35,776 nt of DNA. Source: DATAWZ01 sp036266975. Its GTDB lineage: Bacteria; Actinomycetota; Thermoleophilia; Solirubrobacterales; Solirubrobacteraceae. Shown here piece after piece: positions 1-6,556 of the stretch. A model generated the notes under the pieces. That model did no database searches, had not been told where the DNA came from, and saw only the letters and a program-made list of their open reading frames with translations. Numbering within the stretch: position 1 is the stretch's first letter; the number at the start of each line of letters is the position of its first letter. The stretch spans positions 1 to 35,776 of the forward strand of contig DATAWZ010000021.1 in the NCBI GenBank assembly GCA_036266975.1, read 5' to 3'. Position numbers and translations under genes: made by a program.

Positions 1-153
1 GCCGCCCAGGCTGCCATCCGGACCGCTGCGAAGACGGTGCGGGACCTCCGCGTCGCCGAGGTCGTGCGCCAGGACCTGACCATCGAGAACGGCGGGATCG
101 TCTCTTACCGGGTTCGCCTGGGGATCTCGTTCAAGTACGACTCCGGCGACTGA
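1..153 (+). CDS. Dodecin family flavin-binding protein (3' end only)
   Basis: The window opens inside this gene, and 50 C-terminal codons are visible before TGA at 151-153. The visible protein has the dodecin pattern: a helix (AIRTAAKTVRDLRVAEVV) followed by two strands, ending with a VSYRVRLGISFKY-like strand. Dodecins are about 70-residue proteins that assemble into hollow dodecamers. They store or buffer flavins (or CoA) in the cytosol. About 20 N-terminal residues lie outside the window, so the start and promoter cannot be seen. The flavin-stacking Trp of classical dodecins is not in the visible part. Identification is from pattern recognition of the C-terminal two thirds. Confidence 0.8.
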   Translation, partial: AAQAAIRTAAKTVRDLRVAEVVRQDLTIENGGIVSYRVRLGISFKYDSGD

Positions 154-216
154 CGCATCCGCCGGCGCAGCGCGCCCGAGACGATTCTCGGGCGCGCCGC
201 GGCATGGGACGGCGGA

Positions 217-498
217 CTACAGGGAGGGCAGGCTCGGCACCCCGGGAAGGCTGGGGACGCCGGGCAGGCTCGGCACCCCGGGCAGCCCGGGCAGGCCCGG
301 AAGTCCGGGCAGGCCGTTGCCGTTCGGGGGCAGGCAGAGCGAATCGCTGGTCGTGCCGGCGTTGATCGTCACGCACAGCTGCAGCGAGGGTACGGAGGGC
401 ACAGGCGGCAGCGTCTGCGCGCCTGCGGTCGCGGTGGCGGCGAGGCCGCCACCCAGGAGTGCGCTCGTCGCGAGCGCGGCCATCAGGGATCGACGCAT
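217..498 (-). CDS. Small secreted collagen-like (G-L-P)n repeat protein
   Basis: This 93-residue protein starts at ATG 498. An upstream in-frame ATG at 594 would add a 32-residue stretch before the signal peptide and is less likely. Residues 1-28 form a signal peptide (MRRS, hydrophobic core, ATAGAQ). A middle segment holds two Cys (about 42 and 55) that could form a disulfide. From residue 61 to the end the protein is almost only three-residue repeats, first GLP then alternating GVP and SLP. The G-x-P periodicity is collagen-like but too short for a stable triple helix. A GAGGAG lies about 12 nt upstream of the start. A second, broken copy follows upstream at 615-795. Function is unknown; an exported surface or adhesion peptide is a guess. 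Confidence 0.6.
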   Translation of the reverse strand: MRRSLMAALATSALLGGGLAATATAGAQTLPPVPSVPSLQLCVTINAGTTSDSLCLPPNGNGLPGLPGLPGLPGVPSLPGVPSLPGVPSLPSL

Positions 499-614
499 AG
501 GTGCGGGGAGCTCCTCGTGGTCGGGGAACAGGACAGAACGGACCGGTAGACCGGACCCGCCTCGCGCTCCGATACCCCGGCGAGCGGCGATCATGCGCCA
601 CGGCGTCCAACTGA

Positions 615-795
615 CTACAGGGTGCCGAGGCCCGGGAGGCCTGGAAGGCTGGGCACGCCGGGAAGGCTGCCAGGCCGGGCAGGCCCGGAAGTCCGGGCAG
701 GCCGGTGCCGTTGGCGGGCAGGCAGATGGACTCTGTCGTGGTGCCGATGGTCAGCGTCGCGCAGAGCTGCAGCGAGGGTACGGACGGAACCGGCG
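615..795 (-). pseudogene. Broken second copy of the collagen-like secreted protein
   Basis: Read on the minus strand, this segment is a close paralogue of the gene at 217-498. It shares the VPSVPSLQLC segment, the CLP-NG loop and the GLPGLPGLPG repeats. It is damaged in two ways. There is no start codon or signal peptide, because sequence upstream of about 795 belongs to a transposase-like fragment. The repeat part also changes reading frame near 668-674: the frame encoding the Cys segment runs on into non-repeat residues, while the neighbouring frame encodes SLPGVPSLPG and ends at TAG 615-617, as in the intact copy. The frameshift lies in GC-rich repeats, so a sequencing error is possible, but the missing N-terminus is independent evidence of decay. 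Confidence 0.6.
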
Positions 796-945
796 ATCGG
801 ACACCAGGCCCGCGACGGCCTGCGCGACCGCCAGCGCGATCAACTCGTGATCGGTGATCTTCCCGCTCGGGCCGGGGCGAGGAATCGACAACGTGCAAGC
901 GAAGACATACGCTGCCACCACAAGGATCTCCAGCGAAGCGTCCAT
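796..945 (-). mobile_element. Transposase N-terminal fragment (IS982/IS4-like DDE family)
   Basis: From ATG 945 about 50 codons read as the start of a DDE transposase: a hydrophobic MDASLEILVVAAYVFAC helix, an RPGPSGKITDHEL turn, then IALAVAQAVAGLVSDRRF. This resembles the N-terminus of IS982/IS4-group transposases common in actinobacteria (typically RPGRPPKLSDAELLCLAVAQ...SERRF). The match stops at about 793-796, exactly where similarity to the collagen-like copy begins, so this is a junction. No catalytic DDE part, terminal inverted repeats or target duplications can be seen. It is best read as a relic of an insertion or deletion. The family assignment is from memory of the motif. Confidence 0.5.
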
Positions 946-1020
946 CTCGTGCTCGGATCACGAGGTGACAAGGCTCGAGGCCCGGACATTTCCCGTTGGG
1001 CGCAATTCTGCGCAATGCCT

Positions 1021-2391
1021 TCACGCGGCGACTGCGAGCCAGTCCGCCTCGGCGCGGCCGAGCTCGGTGAGCGGCTCGTCGCCGAAGAGCTCCTCGCGCC
1101 CGATCCGGAACCAGTTGTTGGTGGCCGCGAGCTGCCCGAGGATGGCGAGCACGAGCATGTACGCGCGCGCGGCGACGACCTGATCGGCCGGCAGCCGGAT
1201 CTCCCCGAAGCCACCGCGGCGCATATTGCCCTGCTCGATGATCGCCTGGGTGGCGATGTCGGGGGTGATCGTCACCTCGCGGTCCTCCATGAACCAGCCG
1301 CACAGCGTGCGGTACAGGCGCATCAGCTGGGCCACCTGCGCCTCACCGCCCTGGGAGACGATGCCCTGCTCGTGGCTGATCTCGAACAGGCGCTCGGCGT
1401 CGTGGGCGTAGACGGCCTGCAGCAGGGCGCGCTGGACGTCGAGCTCCTCGACGGTCAGGGTCTTGAAGAAGCCGAAGTCGATGAAGCCGACGCGGCCGCC
1501 GGCCATGAACAGCGAGTTGCCCGGGTGGGGGTCGCCGTTGAGCAGCCGATGGCGGAACGGGCCGTTGACGTAGAAGCGCATGAGGATCTCCCCGAAGCGG
1601 GAGCGCTCCTCCTCGGAGCGGTCGAGGATCGCATCGAACCGGTCGCCCGGCACGAACTCGCTGACGATCATGCGCTCGCGACAGAGCTCGGTCACCGGGT
1701 CGGGCACGTACACGAACGGATGCTCGCGGTAGCGACGGGCCATCGCGCGCTGGTTCTGGGCCTCGAGCTCGTAGTCGAGCTCCTCGGCGATGCGCGTGCG
1801 GATCTCGTCGGCGATCTCGCGCGTGTCCAGGCCGGGGGAGATGCGCGCGAGCAGCTTCAGGATGATCCCGAGGTTCTGCAGGTCGGCGCGGACCGCCTCG
1901 CGGATCCCGGGGTACTGGACCTTGACCGCGACGTCACGGCCGTCCTTGAGCGTGGCGCGATGGACCTGGCCGATCGAGGCGGCGGCGATCGGCTCACGGG
2001 AGAAATCGGCGAACTCGCGTTCGAGCTTCTCGCCGAGATCCTGCTCGACGACGCGCTTGATGTCACGGAACGGCGCGGGCTCCGCGCTGGCCTGGAGCGT
2101 GGCGAGCTTGCGCTGGAACTCCTCGCGGTACTCCTCGGGCACCATGCCGATGTCGAGCACCGAGAAGGTCTGTCCGATCTTCATCGCGGCGCCCTTCATC
2201 GTCCCGAGCACGGTGACGATCCGCTCGGCGGTCTCGATGTGCTGGCGCCCCAGCGCGACCGACCCCTGCTCCTCGCCGCGCACCAGGTTGGCCGCCCGCG
2301 TGCCGGCCGTGCGCGCCGCGTGGCCGGCGGCGACCGCGCCGATCCGCCCCATCCGCCCTACCCGACCCGTGCTCAGCTGCCGATCTGCCAT
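1021..2391 (-). CDS. ABC1/UbiB/ADCK atypical kinase family protein
   Basis: This 456-residue protein starts at ATG 2391 with GGAGG five bases upstream; a longer frame reaching 2649 lacks this signal. The ABC1-kinase marks are in order: KIGQ (the KxGQ motif, 71-74), the Ala-rich loop AAASIGQVHRA (137-146), VAVK (154-157, ATP-binding Lys), GDPHPGN (286-292, catalytic loop) and IDFGF (304-308, metal-binding DFG). Family members (UbiB, Coq8/ADCK) are ATPases or kinases that support isoprenoid lipid or quinone metabolism and usually act at membranes. Actinobacterial paralogues are mostly uncharacterised, so the substrate is unknown. It is transcribed divergently from the CBS gene at 2474 with 82 nt between starts. 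Confidence 0.85.
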   Translation of the reverse strand: MADRQLSTGRVGRMGRIGAVAAGHAARTAGTRAANLVRGEEQGSVALGRQHIETAERIVTVLGTMKGAAMKIGQTFSVLDIGMVPEEYREEFQRKLATLQASAEPAPFRDIKRVVEQDLGEKLEREFADFSREPIAAASIGQVHRATLKDGRDVAVKVQYPGIREAVRADLQNLGIILKLLARISPGLDTREIADEIRTRIAEELDYELEAQNQRAMARRYREHPFVYVPDPVTELCRERMIVSEFVPGDRFDAILDRSEEERSRFGEILMRFYVNGPFRHRLLNGDPHPGNSLFMAGGRVGFIDFGFFKTLTVEELDVQRALLQAVYAHDAERLFEISHEQGIVSQGGEAQVAQLMRLYRTLCGWFMEDREVTITPDIATQAIIEQGNMRRGGFGEIRLPADQVVAARAYMLVLAILGQLAATNNWFRIGREELFGDEPLTELGRAEADWLAVAA

Positions 2392-2473
2392 GGTGCCTCC
2401 GCGAGATTTCGTACCAGTTGGTGAAGAAATGATATCCGATCGGTACACAAAGTTCCAGCTACGCTGCACGGTG

Positions 2474-2872
2474 ATGGGCGAGAAGCGCCACATCCCCCTG
2501 GCGGAGGCGACCGGAACGGTCGAGCAGGTGATGATGCGCGAGCCGCGGGTGCACGACGCGGACGCCCCGATCGACGTCGCCCGCGCCGAGCTCTCCAACC
2601 CGAAGGTCAAGCTGCTGCTCGTCTGCGACGGCCCCCGCCTGGTGGGCACCGTCGGCCGCGAGCAGGTCGAGGGCCACGCGAGCGCCGGGCCGGTCTCGCT
2701 GGGGGACCTCGCGGTGAACGGCGGGCCGCGGCTGCGCCCGCAGGACTCGCCGGCCCGTGCCCTCGAGCTGATGTCCCGGCTCGCCGATCACCGGGTCCCG
2801 GTGGTCGACGACGAGGGGCAGCTGGTCGGGCTCGTGTGCTGGAACGAGCGGCACGGCTGCTTCTGCGCCTGA
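2474..2872 (+). CDS. CBS-domain-pair protein
   Basis: This 132-residue protein begins MGEKRHIPL at ATG 2474; GTG 2471 is an alternative one codon earlier. It consists of two CBS-like halves. The first is V-MMREP-V--DAPIDVARAEL... KLLLVCDGPRLVGTV (about 15-60). The second is RLRPQDSPARALELMSRLADHRVPVVDDEGQLVGLV (about 85-122). CBS pairs bind adenosine nucleotides and usually act as regulatory modules. Here the protein is stand-alone and ends with WNERHGCFCA. A TACGCT box (2460-2465) lies 8 nt before ATG and there is no SD, so the message may be leaderless. An 8-bp palindrome CCGATCGG lies at about 2437-2444 in the divergent spacer. Confidence 0.75.
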   Translation: MGEKRHIPLAEATGTVEQVMMREPRVHDADAPIDVARAELSNPKVKLLLVCDGPRLVGTVGREQVEGHASAGPVSLGDLAVNGGPRLRPQDSPARALELMSRLADHRVPVVDDEGQLVGLVCWNERHGCFCA

Positions 2873-2939
2873 GGCGCCGGCGCCGGGCGCGACCATTCCC
2901 CTGCTCGAGCGCCCTCGCCGGACGATGACGGCGGTTTCC

Positions 2940-2967
2940 TTGACACATTCCTATATCGGCATATGAT
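2940..2967 (+). promoter_or_regulatory. Near-consensus promoter of the ArsR gene
   Basis: TTGACA at 2940-2945 and TATGAT at 2962-2967 are separated by 16 bp. The -35 matches the vegetative consensus exactly and the -10 matches at five of six bases. The expected transcription start falls at about 2974-2975, on the ATG of the ArsR gene. Confidence 0.75.
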
Positions 2968-2971
2968 GCCG
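2957..2971. promoter_or_regulatory. 15-bp inverted repeat over the -10 box, probable ArsR operator
   Basis: CGGCAT at 2957-2962 and ATGCCG at 2966-2971 form a perfect 6-bp inverted repeat around ATG. It sits on the -10 box and just upstream of the start codon of an ArsR-family gene, the usual geometry for autorepression. Binding is inferred. Confidence 0.55.
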
Positions 2972-2974
2972 GCC

Positions 2975-3328
2975 ATGGCTCGGGCAGCGACCACCAGCGA
3001 CACGTTCAACGCCGTGGCCGAGCCCCGACGGCGGGAGATCCTCGATCTGCTCGCCGGGGGGGAGCGGCCGGTGAACGAGCTGGTCGAGCTGCTCGGCCTG
3101 ACCCAGCCGCAGGTCTCCAAGCACCTGCGGGTGCTGCGCGAGGTCGGAGCGGTGCAGGTGCGCGAGGAGGGCCGGCAGCGCCGCTACCGGCTCGACGCCC
3201 GCGCGCTGAAGCCGATCCACGACTGGGTCGCGCGCTTCCAGGAGCTCTGGGAAGAGCGCTTCGCGCAACTGGATCGCGTGCTGGAAGAACTCAAGGAAAT
3301 GGAGGCGGACGATGACCGCATCGAGTGA
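2975..3328 (+). CDS. ArsR/SmtB-family transcriptional regulator
   Basis: This 117-residue winged-helix repressor is read from ATG 2975 (MARAATTSDTF). ATGs at 2963 and 2966 are in or near frame but lie inside the -10 box, so they could not be in the mRNA from the visible promoter. The fold is clear: FNAVAEPRRREILDLLAGGERPVNELVELLGLTQPQVSKHLRVLREVGAVQVREEGRQRRYRL, with recognition helix QPQVSKHLRVL. No metal-binding ELCVCDL motif is present, so it belongs to the non-metal ArsR group that is paired with AHSA1/SRPBCC proteins. It overlaps that partner (3312) by 17 nt. It probably represses its own operon in response to an unknown ligand. Confidence 0.9.
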   Translation: MARAATTSDTFNAVAEPRRREILDLLAGGERPVNELVELLGLTQPQVSKHLRVLREVGAVQVREEGRQRRYRLDARALKPIHDWVARFQELWEERFAQLDRVLEELKEMEADDDRIE

Positions 3329-3797
3329 GAAGGCGCGGGTGACCCTCCCCGCCGACGAGGAGATCCTGATCACCCGGGAGTTCGACGCTCCGCGGCATCT
3401 GGTGTTCCGCGCGTGGACCACGCCCGAGCTGGTGCGACGCTGGTGGAGCGGGCAGCGCGGCGAGGTGACCGGCGTGGAGATCGACCTGCGCGTCGGCGGG
3501 AGCTGGCGCTACGTGATGACGTGCACGGCCGGTTTCGAGGTCGCCTTCCACGGCGAGTACCGCGAGATCGTGCCCGACGAGCGGATCGTCTCCACCGAGG
3601 TCTTCGAGGGGGCGCCGGACGCCAGCGCGCTCTCCACGCTGACCCTCACCGAGACCGGCGGGCGCACCGCGCTGGAGATCCTGGTCCAGCACACCTGCCG
3701 CGAGCACCGCGACGCGCACGTGAACTCGGGCATGGAGGGCGGCCTGCAGGAGGCGATGGACGCGATGGAGCGCGTCATCGCGGGGCTTTCAGGCTGA
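3312..3797 (+). CDS. SRPBCC / AHSA1-like protein
   Basis: This 161-residue protein begins ATG 3312 inside the end of the ArsR gene, indicating translational coupling. It has the AHSA1 (Aha1 C-terminal) START-fold signatures: ITREFDAPRHLVFRAWTTPELVRRWW near residues 20-45, a VGGSWRYVM strand, the FHGEYREIVPDERIVSTEVFEG hairpin and the final helix GGLQEAMDAMERV. The fold makes a hydrophobic ligand cavity. ArsR-AHSA1 pairs are common in actinobacteria, but their ligand and function are largely unknown. It could act as a sensor, binding protein or small-molecule enzyme. It ends 3' to 3' with the methyltransferase (3775), overlapping it by 23 nt. Confidence 0.85.
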   Translation: MTASSEKARVTLPADEEILITREFDAPRHLVFRAWTTPELVRRWWSGQRGEVTGVEIDLRVGGSWRYVMTCTAGFEVAFHGEYREIVPDERIVSTEVFEGAPDASALSTLTLTETGGRTALEILVQHTCREHRDAHVNSGMEGGLQEAMDAMERVIAGLSG

Positions 3798-4398
3798 CCC
3801 AGCTCTTGGCCAGCCCGCCCAGACGCTCGGCGCGGGCCGGGCCGAAGAGCGCCTCGAGCTCGCCGCGGCGCAGCAGCGCGAGGGCCTCCTCGTAGCTGCC
3901 GGCGGCGCCCAGGCGCCAGTAGGCGCGGCGCGCCGCCGGCGGCAGCCAGTGCGCCGCGGGCAGCAGCGAATGCGGCTCGATCGGAAACGAGAACGCCGGG
4001 GTCTGCACGTACCAGCCCCGCGCGACGCGGCGCAGCTCGGCTGCGAAGGCCGACCGGCGGGCGCGCGGCACGTGCTCGATGACGCTCGAGCAGTAGGCGA
4101 GGTCGAACTCCCCGGCGGCGAACGGCAGTCCGTCGGCGGGGTCTGCGCGCACGAACTCGCCTGGGTAGGAGGGGCGCGGCACGACGTCCAGGCCGACGAT
4201 GTCGAGCTCGGGCTCGAGCGCGCGCAGCCCCAGGCGCCCGCAGCCGACGTCGAGCACCCGGGCGCCCTGGCCGAGCCCCAGCGCGGCGAAGAAGCGCGCG
4301 TGGCGGCGTGCACGGGCCCGCGCCGCCACCGGCGAGGCGAGCCGCGCCAGCGGGCCGCGCGCGGTCGCGTACACGTCCGACGGCAACGGGTCGTTCAC
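3775..4398 (-). CDS. Class I SAM-dependent methyltransferase
   Basis: The start shown, GTG 4398, gives 207 residues (VNDPLPSDVYATARG). GTG 4407 and ATG 4434 are alternatives; ATG 4434 would overlap the divergent ispG start, so the shorter forms are preferred. SAM-binding motifs are ARVLDVGCGRLGL (motif I), DIVGLDVVP (motif II acidic strand) and FDLAYCSSVIEHVPRARR (motif IV region with the EHV of Methyltransf_11 enzymes). The C-terminal half is Arg/Ala-rich with no clear substrate domain. The PHSLLPAAHWLPPAARRAYW segment is seen in methyltransferases linked to glycan or lipid modification, but the target is unknown here. Confidence 0.8.
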   Translation of the reverse strand: MNDPLPSDVYATARGPLARLASPVAARARARRHARFFAALGLGQGARVLDVGCGRLGLRALEPELDIVGLDVVPRPSYPGEFVRADPADGLPFAAGEFDLAYCSSVIEHVPRARRSAFAAELRRVARGWYVQTPAFSFPIEPHSLLPAAHWLPPAARRAYWRLGAAGSYEEALALLRRGELEALFGPARAERLGGLAKSWVSLKAPR

Positions 4399-4409
4399 CG
4401 GCCCCACCC

Positions 4410-4415
4410 TAGAAT
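4410..4415 (+). promoter_or_regulatory. -10 box for a leaderless ispG transcript
   Basis: TAGAAT ends 9 nt before the ispG ATG (4425). No SD lies in that gap and no clear -35 is visible. The spacing implies transcription starting at or just before the start codon. Confidence 0.5.
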
Positions 4416-4424
4416 GCGGTGCAC

Positions 4425-5702
4425 ATGCCCTCACAGCGCCAGATCCACGTCGGAGAGGTCCCGATCGGCGGCGGCGCGCCGGTCGCCGTCCAGACCATGA
4501 CCAAGACCGAGACCGCCGACCTCACCGCCACGATGGACCAGATCCGCCGGGTCGCCGAGGCCGGCGCCGACATCGTGCGCGTCGCCGTGCCGCGCGACAA
4601 GGACGTCGTGGCCCTGGAGACGATCGTCCAGCAGTCGCCGATCCCCGTGATCGCCGACATCCACTTCAACCACACGCTCGCGATCAAGGCGATCGACGCC
4701 GGCGCCCACTGCGTGCGGATCAACCCAGGCAACATCGGCGGCCACGAGAAGGCCGGGCTCGTCGTCGAGCACGCCAAGGCCAAGGGCGTTCCGCTGCGGA
4801 TCGGCGTCAACAGCGGCTCGCTGCCCGACCACCTGCGCGAGCTGGAGTTCACCAACCCGGTCGAGGCGCTCGTCGCCGCCGCGCAGGGCTACGTGGAGCT
4901 GATGGAGCGGCTCCAGTTCGACAACTTCAAGGTCTCGATGAAGTCGACCAGCGTCCCCAACACGATCGCCTCCAACCGACTGCTGAGCGAGAAGATCCCC
5001 TACCCGCTGCACCTGGGGGTCACCGAGGCGGGCACCAAGTGGTCGGGGTCGCTGAAGTCGGCGGTCGGCCTGGGCACGCTGCTGGCCGACGGGATCGGGG
5101 ACACGATCCGCATCTCGCTGTCGACCTTCCACGCCGAGGAGGAGGTCAAGGTCGCCTGGGAGATCCTCAAGGCGCTGAAGCTGCGCGAGCGCGGCCCCGT
5201 GCTGATCGCCTGCCCGACGTGCGGGCGGCTGCAGTTCGACATGGACACGGTCGTGGCCGAGGTCGAGCGCCGCCTCGAGCAGTACGAGGATCCGATCGAG
5301 GTCTCGGTGCTCGGCTGTGCGGTCAACGGCATCGGCGAGGCCCGCCACGCCGACTTCGGCATCACCGGCGCCAAGGACATGGGGATGATCTACTCCAAGG
5401 GCGAGCCGCTGAAGAAGGTCCGCACCGAGGACCTGGTCGACGAGCTCTTCGACGAGATCGACAAGTACTACGCGGCGGGCAAGCGCGTGGTCAAGGACGA
5501 CGAGCAGGCCGCCGAGGCCGCGCAGTGGCTGGCCGAGAACGAGGACGAGACGGCGATGACGCCGGAGCGGATGGCCGCCATGGAGAAGGCGATGGCCGAC
5601 GGGGAGGACGTCCGTCTGGTCGACCTGCTCGAGCCGGAGGAGCCCGTGCGGCTCACCGAAGAGGCGTCGCCGGTTGCCGGCCGGCGCTTCCGCCGGCCCT
5701 GA
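4425..5702 (+). CDS. ispG: 4-hydroxy-3-methylbut-2-enyl-diphosphate synthase (IspG/GcpE)
   Basis: This 425-residue enzyme converts MEcPP to HMBPP in the MEP isoprenoid pathway, using a [4Fe-4S] cluster. The N-terminal TIM-barrel motifs are VQTMTKTETAD, GADIVRVAVP, PVIADIHFNHTLAI, RINPGNIG and FKVSMKST. The cluster ligands are visible as CPTC (Cys263, Cys266), Cys298 in GCAVNGIGE, and Glu305. ATG 4425 is chosen over GTG 4419 because of the TAGAAT box 9 nt upstream. After the usual end of the family there is an acidic tail (KDDEQAAEAAQWLAENEDETAMTPERM..., about the last 60 residues), longer than in E. coli. Next downstream on the same strand is an SDR at 5718. Confidence 0.97.
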   Translation: MPSQRQIHVGEVPIGGGAPVAVQTMTKTETADLTATMDQIRRVAEAGADIVRVAVPRDKDVVALETIVQQSPIPVIADIHFNHTLAIKAIDAGAHCVRINPGNIGGHEKAGLVVEHAKAKGVPLRIGVNSGSLPDHLRELEFTNPVEALVAAAQGYVELMERLQFDNFKVSMKSTSVPNTIASNRLLSEKIPYPLHLGVTEAGTKWSGSLKSAVGLGTLLADGIGDTIRISLSTFHAEEEVKVAWEILKALKLRERGPVLIACPTCGRLQFDMDTVVAEVERRLEQYEDPIEVSVLGCAVNGIGEARHADFGITGAKDMGMIYSKGEPLKKVRTEDLVDELFDEIDKYYAAGKRVVKDDEQAAEAAQWLAENEDETAMTPERMAAMEKAMADGEDVRLVDLLEPEEPVRLTEEASPVAGRRFRRP

Positions 5703-5717
5703 TACTTTTCGCGCTTC

Positions 5718-6527
5718 GTGCCAGGGTCGGCGTTCTCAGACCGGACCGTTCTGGTCACCGGTGCCTCGCGGGGGATCGGCCTGGCCACGGCCGAGCGGTT
5801 CCACGCACAGGGCGCCCGCGTCGCGCTGCTCGCGCGCGACCGCCAGCTGCTCAAGGAGGCCGTCGCCCGCCTTGGTGACCGCGCTCACGCCGTTGCCGCC
5901 GACGTCGGCGACCCCGGCGAGTGCGCCCGCGCGGTCGAGGAGGTCGAGGCGACCCTCGGCCCCATCGACGTGCTCGTGAGCTGCGCCGGGATCCTCAAGC
6001 GCGACTGGATCGAGGACATCAAGGTCGAGCAGTGGGACCAGACCTGGCGGACGAACGTGAGCGGCAGCCTGTGGCTGTGCCAGCGCGTCCTGCCCGGGAT
6101 GCGCTCGCGCAAGTACGGGCGGATCGTCCTGGTCTCCTCCGAGCTCGGCCTGATCGGCGGCCCCTCCTACGGCTCCTACTGCGCGAGCAAGTGGGCGCTC
6201 GTCGGCCTGGCCGAGGTGCTCGCCCACGAGCTGAAGGGCAGCGAGGTCCGGGTGTGCGCGGCCTGCCCGGGCGACGTGCGCACCGAACAGCTCGCCGAGG
6301 AGCACGCGTGGGGCTCGACCGGTGGCTCGGCGCTCGAGAAGGCCATGAGCCCCGAGTACGCGGCCAGGGCGATCGTCAAGGCGGCGGCGGGCCACAGCGC
6401 GGTCGTGGTCATCGACAAGCCACAGATGCGCCTGGCCTTCGACTTCCTGAGCGCGATGCCGCGGCGCCTGCGACTGGTGTTCGTCGGGGACGCGTTCAAG
6501 GGGCTCACGCGCTCCCGCGCCCTCTGA
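5718..6527 (+). CDS. Short-chain dehydrogenase/reductase
   Basis: This 269-residue protein starts with GTG 5718 and has classical SDR motifs: TGASRGIG (14-21, cofactor loop), AADVGD, SCAG, catalytic Asn113 (NVSG), Ser141 (VSS) and YCASK (Tyr154, Lys158). The first strand is followed by an Arg-rich turn (LLARDR), which suggests NADP(H) preference. The substrate cannot be told. The C-terminal part (MSPEYAARAIVKAA... PRRLRLVFVGDAFKGLTRSRAL) resembles 3-oxoacyl-ACP-reductase-like SDRs. A TACTTT box at 5703-5708 sits 9 nt before the start without an SD. The MFS gene follows closely. Confidence 0.9.
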   Translation: MPGSAFSDRTVLVTGASRGIGLATAERFHAQGARVALLARDRQLLKEAVARLGDRAHAVAADVGDPGECARAVEEVEATLGPIDVLVSCAGILKRDWIEDIKVEQWDQTWRTNVSGSLWLCQRVLPGMRSRKYGRIVLVSSELGLIGGPSYGSYCASKWALVGLAEVLAHELKGSEVRVCAACPGDVRTEQLAEEHAWGSTGGSALEKAMSPEYAARAIVKAAAGHSAVVVIDKPQMRLAFDFLSAMPRRLRLVFVGDAFKGLTRSRAL

Positions 6528-6556
6528 GAGCGTCGCCGCGATCCCCCTGGGGGATC

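Noticed and set aside
230..312. Tandem repeats at the first collagen-like gene as a CRISPR or regulatory array
   Set aside because: The periodicity is the in-frame G-L-P/G-V-P/S-L-P codon pattern of the protein.
622..2424. 600-residue plus-strand frame opposite the ABC1 kinase gene
   Set aside because: Low-complexity product rich in Ala/Arg/Glu/Asp, antisense to a gene with intact kinase motifs; typical GC-rich shadow.
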